This document shows positions 1 to 9,720 of a DNA stretch of 54,179 bases, one piece after another (the first letter of the stretch is position 1; each line of letters begins with the position of its first letter). Position numbers and translations under genes: made by a program. Under the pieces are notes generated by a model. The model did not search any database, was not told the origin of the DNA, and saw nothing but the letters and a program-made list of their open reading frames with translations. Source of the DNA: Alteromonadaceae bacterium (lineage in GTDB: Bacteria; Pseudomonadota; Gammaproteobacteria; Enterobacterales; Alteromonadaceae); NCBI GenBank assembly GCA_013373625.1, contig JABXHM010000054.1, forward strand, positions 1 to 54,179. Reading direction: 5' to 3'.

Positions 1-32
1 ATTTATATGCGAAGCATAGTTCGCATATAAAT
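1..32. repeat. Perfect 13-bp inverted repeat at window edge
   Basis: Bases 1-13 (ATTTATATGCGAA) are the exact reverse complement of bases 20-32, separated by the six bases GCATAG. The structure is AT-rich, palindromic and could be a terminator or operator of a gene lying left of the window. It has no clear U-tract, so its role is open. Confidence 0.6.
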
Positions 33-95
33 AAATCAGTATTGGCATAGTACAGCTTTACGGCGCCAAGTCATACACTTAGGATTTCGCAAAAC

Positions 96-241
96 ATGGA
101 ACACATAAAAATACGAATCGTCGAGTCAGGTCAAAATCTGATTAACCGCATTCGCAGCGTCTTGCAAATATTAAAGCTGAACTGGAATCGATTGAAACTC
201 GTATAGCGGCTGATAGTGCTGGTAACAAAAAGCCCGAATAG
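96..241 (+). pseudogene. Possible small broken gene (frameshifted, about 50 residues)
   Basis: An ATG at 96 opens a 36-codon frame beginning MEHIKIRIVESGQNLINRIR. A second frame, open from 146 to the TAG at 239-241, encodes a charged helical tail (LANIKAELESIETRIAADSA). Read separately neither looks complete, but joined by a frameshift near 150-160 they would give one small basic, coiled-coil-like protein whose stop codon sits inside the terminator hairpin. No family is recognised. It could equally be chance open frame; a frameshift in the source assembly cannot be excluded. Confidence 0.25.
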
Positions 242-260
242 CAATGCTATCCGGGCTTTA
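228..260. terminator. Bidirectional intrinsic terminator
   Basis: AAAGCCCG (229-236) pairs with CGGGCTTT (252-259), and ATAGC/GCTAT extends the stem around an AAT loop with one mismatch. A runs on the left and T runs on the right allow it to work for the leftward gene ending at 293 and for anything transcribed rightward before it. Confidence 0.8.
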
Positions 261-292
261 TACTTATAAATTAACGTGGTCTATAGTTTTAA

Positions 293-3200
293 CTATAAAC
301 TCTCCAGGTCATAAGCACCTTGTTTGGATAACTTTTCATTAAGTGGTTTCACTTGCTCACTGAATAAGGTTTCAAGTTCCACCTTGTATTGTTGCCATTG
401 TGCTTCCAGATCATTTAAACGTTTTATAGCGCCGGCTTGTGCCGGTGCGCCGGTACGGTCAAAGTTATCCATTAAAAAGCGGACTTGTCTGTCGAGCATG
501 TTCGGCCAGTTAATGTCATCTTCGAAGGTCTGGTGCTTAGGTTGTATTACTAACGACTCCCAATCATCAATGGCGCTGACAATCCGGTCTATAGACGCCG
601 ACACTTCGCTCGCCAGCATCATATTGGTATCCGCCACACCATTTAACTGAGAGCGCACGCTTCGCGCTTTTTGCAAATGTGCGAACAGATCATTTAACAA
701 GGTCTCGGTGGCCTGAATGCTTTTTTCAACAACCTGCAGCTGTGCGGCGTTGGCTTCTTCTCTTGGGTCCGGTAGTACTTTAAACCTACGTGTTTGGGTT
801 AACTCCCCTACACTCATTTTGGCTTTGTAATCACCTGGCATTACCCGGGCTCCCTTCCAGCCGCCAAACAGTTTTACGTTATCAATACAATTAAGCGGTG
901 CCCGGCGTAAATCCCAAATAAACTCGTTGTAGCCTGCATGGGTCGACGGGTATGAAAAACGCACGGGGCTACGCACATCTTCGTTAGCCTTGGCGCACTT
1001 CTCAAACGCACCGGGGGTTGATGATAACGTACGAACCAACTGGTTATCGGCATCAAAAATATCTATGCGTAAGGTTTGTTCTTCCAGTTTATCTTTCAGG
1101 TAATAACGGAAGGTAACACCACGCGGTGGATTGCCCGCTTGTGGTTGGTCGCTCATACTGCCGCCAGATAGCAAACGCACACCATCGACAGGTTCAAACT
1201 GAAACAGCGTTTCATCTTCTAACGATTTATGCACTTCCCGCAATGGGCTGATATCGTCGAGGATCCAAAACCCGCGACCTTGTGTAGCCACAACCAGATC
1301 GTCACCTTTTACCGTCATATCGGTAATAGCAACAGGCGGCAGATTAAGGTCGAGTTTTTGCCAGTTGTCACCATCATCAAAACTGACGAACATACCATTT
1401 TCTGTGCCCGCAAACAGCATTCCTTCGCGCTCAGCGTCTTCACGCACTACGCGCACAAAAGCGTCTTCGGGTAAGCCGTCATCAATACGTTTCCAGCGCT
1501 TGCCGTAGTTTTCGGTTTTATAAATATAAGGGCTATAGTCGTTGAGCTTATAACCGGTAACGGCAACATAGGCTTTACCTTGTGCATGCGGGCTTAATTC
1601 GATGGCATTTACCTGCGCTTCTTTTTTGTGTGGTGTAATGTCTTGCCAGTTTTTGCCTTCGTTACGCGTTAAGTGCAGTTTGCCATCGTCGGCACCCACC
1701 CATAGTTCACCTGCATTAGCAGGCGATTCGGCAATGTAAAATACCGTATTGTAATACTCTGCACCGGCTTGTTCATTGGTGATTGGCCCACCATTGAGCC
1801 CCTGTTTTTCTGGGTCGTTGCGGGTTAAATCGGGGCTGATTTCCTGCCAGTTAACCCCCCTGTCAGTGGTTTTCAGGATCATCTGTGTGCCGTAGTACAC
1901 GGTGTCAGGATCGTGTTGCGACACCAATACCGGCGCGTTCCAGTTAGTCCGGTATTTTTGATCACGCGCATTGCGACCAAATACATACTCCGGATACGGC
2001 ATAATTGGCCGTGTCAGCCCGTTATCACGATTATACTCGGTAAGCGTACCGTTAATGGTGGTTGCGTAAATCAGTTTCGGATTGTCGGCATCAAAGGCAA
2101 TATGCGCACTTTCACCACCGCCCACAGCAAACTGCTCATCAATGCTAATGCCGCTGTCCCAGGTGGCTGACGGCGTGGCCATGGTGGTGTTGTCCTGTTG
2201 GCCGCCATACACGTAATAAGGGTCTAAATTATCCGTGATAACGCGATAAAACTGTGCTGTAGGCTGGTTATAAATTGTCGACCACGAATCGCCGCCATCA
2301 AAGGTAACTGTCGCCCCGCCGTCATTGGCGTTGATCATATTGAGACTATTATCTGGATTAATCCACATATCGTGGGTGTCACCATGGGGTAATGACTTTA
2401 TTTCAAAGGTTTTACCACCATCAATAGATTTATGAAGCTGCACATTCATCACGTACAGCGTATTCTCATCATTCGGGTCAACCTTAATGTGGTTATAGTA
2501 CCAGGCGCGCGCTTTGAGAATGTTGTCACCATTCATCAGCTGCCATGACTTACCGGCATCGTCACTGCGGTAAAGACCACCTTTATCGGCCTCAACAATA
2601 GCGTATAAACGCTTGGGGTTTGAGGCCGCAATGTCGATACCGACTTTACCAATTAGTTCAGGTAAGCCGTTTTCAAGTTTGTTCCAACTTTCACCGCCAT
2701 CGGTAGATTTATACAGGCCACCGCCCTCGCCGCCCGACTTAATAAACCAAGGGGTGCGGCCATGGTGCCACATACTGGCGTATAAAATTCTGGGGTTCGT
2801 CGGATCTATTGCCAGATCGGCAGCGCCAGTATCGGCATTCACTTTGAGTACGTGCTGCCAGGTTTCACCGCCATCGGTGGTTTTAAATATGCCACGTTCT
2901 TCGTTGGGTGCCCAAATATTGCCTTGTACCGCTGCCCAGGCCACGTCCGGGTTGTTAGGATGAATACGAATTTTAGGTATTTGACCGCGGGTATCTAATC
3001 CAACAAGTTTCCAGGTTTCGCCGCCATCGGTAGATTTATATACACCTTTACCATGACTGGTGGTTACACCTCGGATCGGACCCTCGCCCGTGCCAACGTA
3101 GATCACATTAGGGTCTGACGGCGCAACAGCAATAGAGCCTATGCTACCCACTGCAAAATCAGTATCAGATAGAGGCTGCCACGACAAACCGGCATCGTCG

Positions 3201-3430
3201 GTTTTCCATACACCGCCGCCGGCTGTGCCCATAAAATAGAGATTGGTATTTCCTTCAACGCCCGATACTGCCACCGAGCGTCCGCCGCGGTATGGCCCAA
3301 TAAAACGGTACTCCATTTTATCGAAAAGTTCGGGTTTAACGGTTTCTTTCAGTGCATAAGCTGGAGGAGTAATGCTGAGTAATGTGCCAACCGATACAAC
3401 TACTGCTGCGAGTGTTCGCCTTGTGATCAT
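293..3430 (-). CDS. Exported giant beta-propeller protein with BNR/Asp-box repeats (VPS10/sortilin-like)
   Basis: A protein of about 1045 residues. The ATG at 3430 is preferred over a TTG ten codons upstream because AAGG lies nine bases before it and a signal peptide (MITRRTLAAVVVSVGTLLS, cleaved after AYA) then starts at once. The first 700 residues carry many Asp-box motifs of the S/T-x-D-x-G-x-T/S-W type (STDGGETW, TTDGGETW, STDGGESW, SIDGGKTF), which form propeller blades as in sialidase and VPS10/sortilin domains; the last 250 residues are a beta domain followed by a charged helical tail. Databases often name this family 'glycosyl hydrolase', but I see no catalytic residues that support enzyme activity. 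A paralogue lies immediately upstream at 3652-6927. Function unknown, probably an extracytoplasmic binding scaffold. Confidence 0.85.
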   Translation of the reverse strand: MITRRTLAAVVVSVGTLLSITPPAYALKETVKPELFDKMEYRFIGPYRGGRSVAVSGVEGNTNLYFMGTAGGGVWKTDDAGLSWQPLSDTDFAVGSIGSIAVAPSDPNVIYVGTGEGPIRGVTTSHGKGVYKSTDGGETWKLVGLDTRGQIPKIRIHPNNPDVAWAAVQGNIWAPNEERGIFKTTDGGETWQHVLKVNADTGAADLAIDPTNPRILYASMWHHGRTPWFIKSGGEGGGLYKSTDGGESWNKLENGLPELIGKVGIDIAASNPKRLYAIVEADKGGLYRSDDAGKSWQLMNGDNILKARAWYYNHIKVDPNDENTLYVMNVQLHKSIDGGKTFEIKSLPHGDTHDMWINPDNSLNMINANDGGATVTFDGGDSWSTIYNQPTAQFYRVITDNLDPYYVYGGQQDNTTMATPSATWDSGISIDEQFAVGGGESAHIAFDADNPKLIYATTINGTLTEYNRDNGLTRPIMPYPEYVFGRNARDQKYRTNWNAPVLVSQHDPDTVYYGTQMILKTTDRGVNWQEISPDLTRNDPEKQGLNGGPITNEQAGAEYYNTVFYIAESPANAGELWVGADDGKLHLTRNEGKNWQDITPHKKEAQVNAIELSPHAQGKAYVAVTGYKLNDYSPYIYKTENYGKRWKRIDDGLPEDAFVRVVREDAEREGMLFAGTENGMFVSFDDGDNWQKLDLNLPPVAITDMTVKGDDLVVATQGRGFWILDDISPLREVHKSLEDETLFQFEPVDGVRLLSGGSMSDQPQAGNPPRGVTFRYYLKDKLEEQTLRIDIFDADNQLVRTLSSTPGAFEKCAKANEDVRSPVRFSYPSTHAGYNEFIWDLRRAPLNCIDNVKLFGGWKGARVMPGDYKAKMSVGELTQTRRFKVLPDPREEANAAQLQVVEKSIQATETLLNDLFAHLQKARSVRSQLNGVADTNMMLASEVSASIDRIVSAIDDWESLVIQPKHQTFEDDINWPNMLDRQVRFLMDNFDRTGAPAQAGAIKRLNDLEAQWQQYKVELETLFSEQVKPLNEKLSKQGAYDLESL

Positions 3431-3589
3431 TATTGATAGCCTTATTGTTTTTGTATGCAAAACTAATTTTACTCATACATAGTGCTACGTTGTATACCGT
3501 TAGGCAAAGACCTTTAAGCGCATGAGATCAGCACTTTGCCCCATCGCGAAGCACAACATAAAGCACTGTGAGTGGATACCTAAAAATAC

Positions 3590-3624
3590 AACGCCTCCAT
3601 AACTAAATAAGCAAAAGAGGCGCT
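3590..3624 (-). terminator. Probable terminator of the upstream BNR gene
   Basis: Read on the minus strand, AGCGCCTC (3624-3617) pairs with GAGGCGTT (3597-3590, one G-T pair) and is followed by GTATTTTTAGG. It lies 30 bases after the stop codon of the gene at 3652-6927, which suggests that the two giant paralogues are transcribed separately or with partial read-through. Confidence 0.55.
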
Positions 3625-3651
3625 GTGATCAGATACTACCCTAAACCAATT

Positions 3652-6600
3652 TTAGTGAGTTAACACCGGGGCATTAGGTGTCCAGGGACCTCCGGCTTTA
3701 TTAATCGCTTCCTGTAAGGCTGGAATTGTTTGTTGCTGCAAAACCTTAATTGCAGAGCTCACTTCATCCAGCCCCTCCTGTGCATAGCCGAATTGTTCAA
3801 TATGCTGTTGAGTTGGCCCATAAGAAGAGCGGTTAGCTGTCATTGCAAATTGCAGTCGACTGTTAATATTTGCTGGCTTTATCCCCATACGGTTGCGGGA
3901 TTCCAAACCGTACACGCGTTGTTTAAGCCGGTTAATAGTAGTTTGAATGTCGGCATAACGAGCCTCTAATGCTTCCAGTTTGCCTGGCGTCCGATCAATA
4001 GCACTGCGGATCAAAGCCATGGAGTCTGGTAACGCGCTTAATACTGTCGTGACAGCTGATAAACGCCTTTCTGCTGCAACGAGATCCTTGCCAAACTCAA
4101 GCACCTTGGCATCGCCGGGTCCCTCAATACTGTTGCTATACATTGCTTGCAATTTAAACGTTACGGGAGCCGCCATTGGCGATATCTCGCTCCCTATCCG
4201 CTTAAACAATGCCGCGGTATAGGTACCTGCAGGCGCAACTACGCCGTTCCCCAGCGGGTGCCACGGTGATATATTACTTCCTGTCACCGCGCTGGATTTA
4301 GCATATGTCATGTCCCAGGTGATCCGGTGTATTCCTTTCGTGGTGTCACCTGGTACGCGGTTCACCACATTTTCATTCTCATCACGGATCTCTATATACA
4401 CTGCTGGCTCAGCCTCCTGATTTTCCTGTTCAATGGCCTCCCAGCTAGGATATGTAGGATACTTCTCTTTCTCCAACATGTCTTTTTCGGCTTGCTGGCG
4501 TTGCTGCTTCGCGGTCAGCAGGCTGTCTTTTAAATAATAAGTGAGTGTGGCTCCAAAGGGCGGGTTTTCAGCAACAAACCGATCGTTACCATCAGAAGAA
4601 CTGTGGTTGGTATCTTCACGGTACCATTTCACCGGCCGGCTTGGCGCAAATAACAACGCCTCTTTTTGAAGCGCTTTGGGTGTTAACACTCTAAGTGGTG
4701 CGTAATCGTCAAGAATATAAATACCGCGGCCAAAGGTGCCGGCCACCAGGTCATTCTCGCGGCGCTGAATTTTAACATCTCGAGTTGAAATAGTAGGCAT
4801 TCCGCCATCGAGTTCTACCCAGTTTTTACCGCCATCTACAGTAAAGAAAACACCAAATTCAGTACCAATAAACAACAGGTTTTTGTTCTCATGATCCTGC
4901 ACGATACGCCAAACCAAATGTTTGTCGGGTAAACTCTGCGCAAGCGACGTCCACTTTTTCCCGAGGTTGGTGGTTTTAATCAGGTACGGCTTAAAATCGC
5001 CATACTTATGATTATCGAGTGCTACATATACAGTATCTGGATCAAACAAATCTGCACGTATATCATTCACATAGGCCGTAGATGGAATACCTCTAATGTC
5101 GCTTAAATCAATTTTTCTCCAGCTTTTACCACCATCAGTGGTCACCTGAATTAAGCCGTCATCAGTGCCAATCCAGAGAATATCTTCGTCAATCGGACTT
5201 TCGGCAAAATTAGCAATCGTATGGAACTCAGACATAGCATAGAGATCCCATCCAGCTTCTACAGACCAGGGTCTGCCCATCATCGGCCGGTGCATGCGGT
5301 TACCATTTTTGGTGAGATCGCCAGATACTGGTGTCCAGCTGTCGCCGCGGTCATCTGAGCGCCATACACGTTGCGAAGCAAAGTAGAGCCGCTTGGGGTC
5401 ATGGGCTGACACGTTAATTGGTGCATCCCAGTTGTACCGCTCTGCGGGTTCGCCTGGTCTTGGCTGTGGTCGGATGTTTACATTTTCGCGAGTGTTTAGA
5501 TCGTGGCGAGCCAGGTTACCTTGTTGGGATTGGCCATACAGTATATTCGGGTTACCCGGTTCGGTGGCAGGTTGATGCCCGTCACCGCCCAAAGTTAAGA
5601 ACCAGTCTTTATTTTTTATGCCTTCTTTCTTGCGCGTACGTGATGGCCCGCCCTGCGTTGAATTATCCTGGGTGCCGCCGTAAATCATATAAAACGGTGA
5701 GGAGTCATCTGGGGCCACTTTATAAAACTGCGCCAGTGGTAAGTTGGCAATATAACGCCAGTTTGCCATGCGATCGTGAGACATATAAATACCGCCGTCC
5801 GAGCCAATCAACACAAAATCAGGATCGGTGGGGTGAAATGCAAATGCGTGATCATCAACATGTTTGCGGTCGGTGTTAATGGGCGTCCAGGTTTTACCAC
5901 CATCGTCTGACACTTTACTGTAGTTGCTGGCAATATATACCCGGTCAAACTGATGGGGATCTGCAAAAATCTCTTGATAGTAATGTGGGCCGGTACCAGC
6001 GCCTATTTCATCGGACATTTGCTCCCAGCTTACACCATGGTTAGCACTGCGATAAAAACCGCCCGCGCGGTTATCGGTTTCTATAGTGGCATAAAGTACC
6101 TCGGGCTGCTTAGGCGATATGGCCATACCAATTTTGCCCATGTTACCTTCCGGTAAGCCGGTTTTAAGTTCTGTCCAGGTTTCACCGCCGTCTTCGCTGG
6201 TAAAAATACCAGCCCCCGGACCAGTACCTACATACGCGGCGATAGTACGCTGACGCGCCCAGGTTGCTGCGTAGAGCCGGTCAGGATTAGTCGGATCGAT
6301 CAGGAGTGAGGTAACGCCGGTCCATTCGTCTTCAGGAATCAGTACCCGCGACCACTTTTTACCACCATCGGTGGTTTTATATACGCCCCTTTCGCCACCG
6401 CTGGTCCACAATGGTCCCTGAACTGCCGCCCAGACGATGTTTGAATCCGTTGGATGCACAATGATGTCAGAGATATGCTCAGATTCAGCCAAGCTCATAT
6501 TTTGCCAGGTTGTGCCACCGTCCAGCGATTTATATATACCATCGCCAAAACTGATATGACGTCCGCCGTTATTCTCGCCGGTTCCGACCCAGATAATATT

Positions 6601-6927
6601 TGAATTAGAAGGGTCTATGGTAACATCGCCGGTGGAGTAAACGGCCTGTTTGTCAAAAATGGGTTGCCAGGTGGTGCCTGCATTGTCAGTTTTCCACACG
6701 CCCCCCGACCCCACCGCGGTGTACCAAATATTGGGGTTATTTTGATCGACTGCAATGTCGGCAATGCGCCCTGACATATATGCCGGGCCAATATGTCGCA
6801 TTTTTAATGCTTCAAAGGTTTTAGCATTAAAAGTTGGGGGTTGGTTGTCGTTAGATGATGGTGCCGCCAATCCCTGGGAACTTAACAGCAGTGTTGTGAT
6901 AATTGCGGTTTTAATTAATCCCTGCAT
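3652..6927 (-). CDS. Exported giant beta-propeller protein with BNR/Asp-box repeats, paralogue 2
   Basis: A 1091-residue protein starting at an ATG with GGAG six bases upstream and a signal peptide (MQGLIKTAIITTLLLSSQG, cleaved after GLA). It repeats the plan of its neighbour at 293-3430: an N-terminal 'RHIGP-x-M-x-GRI-x-DIAV' opening, then Asp-box blades (KTDNAGTTW, SLDGGTTW, TTDGGKKW, SEDGGETW, SDDGGKTW, TTDGGKSW, TVDGGKNW), then a beta domain near residues 770-900 and a helical C-terminus. The opening matches 'RFIGPYRGGRSVAV' in the neighbour, which supports duplication from one ancestor. Known relatives are sortilin/VPS10-like bacterial proteins usually of unproven function. No active-site signature is visible, so I do not assign an enzyme activity. 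Confidence 0.85.
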   Translation of the reverse strand: MQGLIKTAIITTLLLSSQGLAAPSSNDNQPPTFNAKTFEALKMRHIGPAYMSGRIADIAVDQNNPNIWYTAVGSGGVWKTDNAGTTWQPIFDKQAVYSTGDVTIDPSNSNIIWVGTGENNGGRHISFGDGIYKSLDGGTTWQNMSLAESEHISDIIVHPTDSNIVWAAVQGPLWTSGGERGVYKTTDGGKKWSRVLIPEDEWTGVTSLLIDPTNPDRLYAATWARQRTIAAYVGTGPGAGIFTSEDGGETWTELKTGLPEGNMGKIGMAISPKQPEVLYATIETDNRAGGFYRSANHGVSWEQMSDEIGAGTGPHYYQEIFADPHQFDRVYIASNYSKVSDDGGKTWTPINTDRKHVDDHAFAFHPTDPDFVLIGSDGGIYMSHDRMANWRYIANLPLAQFYKVAPDDSSPFYMIYGGTQDNSTQGGPSRTRKKEGIKNKDWFLTLGGDGHQPATEPGNPNILYGQSQQGNLARHDLNTRENVNIRPQPRPGEPAERYNWDAPINVSAHDPKRLYFASQRVWRSDDRGDSWTPVSGDLTKNGNRMHRPMMGRPWSVEAGWDLYAMSEFHTIANFAESPIDEDILWIGTDDGLIQVTTDGGKSWRKIDLSDIRGIPSTAYVNDIRADLFDPDTVYVALDNHKYGDFKPYLIKTTNLGKKWTSLAQSLPDKHLVWRIVQDHENKNLLFIGTEFGVFFTVDGGKNWVELDGGMPTISTRDVKIQRRENDLVAGTFGRGIYILDDYAPLRVLTPKALQKEALLFAPSRPVKWYREDTNHSSSDGNDRFVAENPPFGATLTYYLKDSLLTAKQQRQQAEKDMLEKEKYPTYPSWEAIEQENQEAEPAVYIEIRDENENVVNRVPGDTTKGIHRITWDMTYAKSSAVTGSNISPWHPLGNGVVAPAGTYTAALFKRIGSEISPMAAPVTFKLQAMYSNSIEGPGDAKVLEFGKDLVAAERRLSAVTTVLSALPDSMALIRSAIDRTPGKLEALEARYADIQTTINRLKQRVYGLESRNRMGIKPANINSRLQFAMTANRSSYGPTQQHIEQFGYAQEGLDEVSSAIKVLQQQTIPALQEAINKAGGPWTPNAPVLTH

Positions 6928-7069
6928 AGCATCTCCAATTGCATAATTTTTATTGTTATCCGATTTGGTACGATAGAGTGAAATTCGAATATGTTCAACA
7001 ACACCCTGTTATTTCCTCTCCCTGGCTACCGGCACAACATTAGTATACGTAACATGGCATAGGAGCAGT

Positions 7070-8977
7070 ATGTTGTCAGGCAATTTCCCCCGATCAAAGA
7101 AGCCGTTAAGTGTTGTTCTATTGCTGAGCTCGATAGCAAGCCCGTATATTCTCGCCGAAACGCCTGATGAAACATTACGTATCGAAGTCACTGAACGGGT
7201 ACCCGACGCCCTTAGCAACGTATTAAAAATACAACCTTCTCAACCATTATTCTCCGACACCAGTTTTAGTAACGACAGCCTTGCCACGGCGCTGAGTGAC
7301 GCACCGGCGATCAATTTAAATGGTCAGGGCGGCTTATTTCAAACCATCAGTATTCGCGGTTTTGCCCGCTGGCGTATTAGCACTCAGGTTGAAGGCATTC
7401 CCATTTATACCGATCGGCGAGCGGGCACCGCGGTGGAGTTTTTGCCGCCGGATATGATTGGTCAGGCGTCTTTGATCACGGGGGCGGCGTCAACACAACT
7501 CGGTTCTGGTGCCATAGGCGGTGGTATTAACTTGCGCCTTGCCACACCCCACCACAGTAGTCTGAATGTTGAGTACGGCCTGCGTAGCGATTATCGTGAA
7601 GTAGCTTTGCAGGGCACGGATGACACTCAATCATGGAGTTGGTTATTTGACTACCGGCACGCCAACAACAGCACCGATGCCAGGCATAGCCTCATAACGG
7701 ATCAATTCGAGCAGCAGGCGTTTGCATTGCGCAGAACGGATCATAGCGCTGTGGTAAAAGACACGTTTCTACTCTATTCAACCTCTAATAACGTTGCCAA
7801 GGCCAGCGCCGATAACCCACTAACACGCTCTACCCTGTATCCTAATAACAACCATCTGTTAGGTAAGGCCGTGCTCGACTGGCATAACGCCACGCTGTTT
7901 TTTCATGACGCCGCATTAAACACGATAGTAACCCGGCCTGGTAAACGGGTTAACGCTATTAAAAATCAGGCCCTCACAGTAGGTGGGCAGCTCAATGATT
8001 CCTTCAACTTTTCTGATTGGCAAATGCTGTGGCACGCAGGTATAGACGGGCGGCTTGATGTAAAAGCGCAGGAACAGGAATCCGATAGCAATAACGCTCC
8101 TGTGTTTGCCAAAACCAACCTGCATGCCGACCAGTGGGAGTCGCATATTGCGGCTGATTTCAGTAGAGAAGTTAATGCCGGTGCGCTGGTCGCCGGCACA
8201 CGGCTTGCGCATATGTATCAGCACAACAAATTGACCAGCCAGTCTCAAACAGATACAAACGTAAGCGCCTTTGTTGGCTATAAGCATATGGTTAATCAGC
8301 ATTGGAACATGTCTGCTTATGTGAGTGATGGTTTTCGTGTACCGAGTTTAACCGAGCGTTTTTACTACGGCTCCACACCTCGTGGCACTACCGAAGGCGT
8401 AGCCGATCTACAAACCGAGCAGGCACGAAACGCAGAAGCATCGCTGGTTTATCAAACGCCAGAAAGCGGAATGTCATTCACACTGTTTACCCAACATATT
8501 GATAATTATATTGAACGCGTCGATATCAGTGATGAGTTAAGGCGTTATCAAAACTTAGACACCGCCCGGATAAACGGTATTAACTACCAGGCATCTCATA
8601 GTTTTGACTGGGCTCGCCTACACTGGCTATTGCGCGTGGGCGGTCAATGGCTGTCAGGTAAGGATGAACACCGTCACCCCTTAGCCGATATCGCACCGGC
8701 TCAACACCGGCTTTCTTTAACCTGGTATGGCAATCAGTCACAGATGTTTATTGCCCTGACACACCGCCAGTCTTCAAATGAGCGGGTAGCCGGGGAGCAA
8801 TTAACTCCAAGTGTGGATGTGCTCGACGCCGGTTATCAATATCGTGTAAATGATAATTTGGAACTGTCGATAAACCTGACAAACCTGACCAATGCCTATT
8901 ACGTAACATCAAGAGATGACTTAGCTCCCTTTGCCAAAGGTCGCGATGTGAGTGTAAGCGTTACCGCGTATTTGTAG
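7070..8977 (+). CDS. TonB-dependent outer-membrane receptor
   Basis: A 635-residue receptor with ATG preceded by AGGAG. A basic signal peptide ends near residue 29 (LAE), followed by a plausible TonB box (ETLRIEV, about residues 34-40). The plug follows (about 60-155, with the typical 'SIRGFARWR', 'GAASTQLGSGAIGGGINLRL' patterns), then a 22-strand-type barrel ending in a C-terminal '...VSVTAYL'. The 'LELSINLTNLTNAYYVTSRDD' region near the end is typical of siderophore or haem receptors. The next gene, 125 bases downstream on the same strand, encodes a PepSY-associated membrane protein, a frequent partner of ferric-siderophore receptors. The substrate is probably an iron complex, by context only; no clear Fur box was found upstream. 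A small hairpin (CAACTAC/GTAGTTG, 9014-9032) separates the two genes. Confidence 0.88.
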   Translation: MLSGNFPRSKKPLSVVLLLSSIASPYILAETPDETLRIEVTERVPDALSNVLKIQPSQPLFSDTSFSNDSLATALSDAPAINLNGQGGLFQTISIRGFARWRISTQVEGIPIYTDRRAGTAVEFLPPDMIGQASLITGAASTQLGSGAIGGGINLRLATPHHSSLNVEYGLRSDYREVALQGTDDTQSWSWLFDYRHANNSTDARHSLITDQFEQQAFALRRTDHSAVVKDTFLLYSTSNNVAKASADNPLTRSTLYPNNNHLLGKAVLDWHNATLFFHDAALNTIVTRPGKRVNAIKNQALTVGGQLNDSFNFSDWQMLWHAGIDGRLDVKAQEQESDSNNAPVFAKTNLHADQWESHIAADFSREVNAGALVAGTRLAHMYQHNKLTSQSQTDTNVSAFVGYKHMVNQHWNMSAYVSDGFRVPSLTERFYYGSTPRGTTEGVADLQTEQARNAEASLVYQTPESGMSFTLFTQHIDNYIERVDISDELRRYQNLDTARINGINYQASHSFDWARLHWLLRVGGQWLSGKDEHRHPLADIAPAQHRLSLTWYGNQSQMFIALTHRQSSNERVAGEQLTPSVDVLDAGYQYRVNDNLELSINLTNLTNAYYVTSRDDLAPFAKGRDVSVSVTAYL

Positions 8978-9102
8978 TCCCGTATTAACCGGTCCTGCAT
9001 CTGCCATTAATTTCAACTACAAAAGGTAGTTGGTTCAATATAGCCGGTGATTATGATGATACCCATTATGATGAACAACAATAACTGAGAGATAACTGAA
9101 TT

Positions 9103-9633
9103 GTGCGAAACCAACTACGACAACTGAGCCGACAAATCCATTTATGGGCGGCACTGCTTATCATTATTCCCTCATTCATTGTGATTGGCAGTGGTCTGCT
9201 GTTACAAATCAAAAAGCAATCAGACTGGATCCAACCCCCTACTAAGAGGGGCATGGCAAGTATACCAGCCATCGCATTTGATGACGTACTTAACATCGCT
9301 CAAACAATCCCGGAGTTAAATGTGCGCAGTTGGCAACAAATCGACCGCCTGGATGTGCGACCAGAAAAAGGAATAATTAAACTGTTTGCTAAAAATCGCT
9401 GGGAAGCCCAGTTAGATGCCCAAAGTGGTGAGGTTCTGCAAGTGGCTTATCGCCGCTCTGATATTATCGAGTCTATTCACGACGGCAGTTGGTTTGCTGA
9501 TAGCGCTAAGCTGTGGGTGTTCTTACCCGCTGGTATCCTGTTATTTTTAATGTGGTGTACCGGCCTTGTGTTGCTGTTTACTACCTTAAAAAGTAAGTAC
9601 AAAAAACGCGCCTACCGGGTAAAAAGAAATTAA
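9103..9633 (+). CDS. PepSY-associated inner-membrane protein
   Basis: 176 residues, apparently starting at GTG with a weak GAGAG upstream. An N-terminal membrane segment (about residues 14-35, 'HLWAALLIIIPSFIVIGSG') is followed by a periplasmic PepSY-like section (about 50-125, including 'EAQLDAQSGEVLQV') and a second membrane segment (about 138-160), ending in a basic tail. This two-helix, single-PepSY layout is a short form of the 'PepSY-associated TM helix' proteins that accompany siderophore receptors and can act in iron reduction or release. The pairing with the receptor at 7070-8977 suggests a role in the same uptake route. The start codon is uncertain. Confidence 0.75.
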   Translation: MRNQLRQLSRQIHLWAALLIIIPSFIVIGSGLLLQIKKQSDWIQPPTKRGMASIPAIAFDDVLNIAQTIPELNVRSWQQIDRLDVRPEKGIIKLFAKNRWEAQLDAQSGEVLQVAYRRSDIIESIHDGSWFADSAKLWVFLPAGILLFLMWCTGLVLLFTTLKSKYKKRAYRVKRN

Positions 9634-9662
9634 AAACAGACACCTTGCGGCTTACCAAGCTA

Positions 9663-9699
9663 AAACATCAGAGCCTCCCACAGGCAGACTCTGGTGTTT
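9663..9699. terminator. Bidirectional terminator between convergent genes
   Basis: AAACATCAGAG (9663-9673) pairs with CTCTGGTGTTT (9689-9699), with one G-T pair and an inner CCT/AGG. It sits between the PepSY gene (ending 9633, plus strand) and the GH62 gene (ending 9721, minus strand), with A and T tracts on either side. Confidence 0.7.
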
Positions 9700-9720
9700 A
9701 AAACCCGTTTAATGGCGCGT

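Noticed and set aside
5418..5879. Open plus-strand frame of 153 codons opposite the second BNR gene.
   Set aside because: It is antisense to a clear family member, has no ribosome-binding site and no recognisable composition.
7916..8302. Open minus-strand frame of 128 codons within the TonB receptor gene.
   Set aside because: Shadow of the receptor gene; Cys-rich random composition and no start signal.
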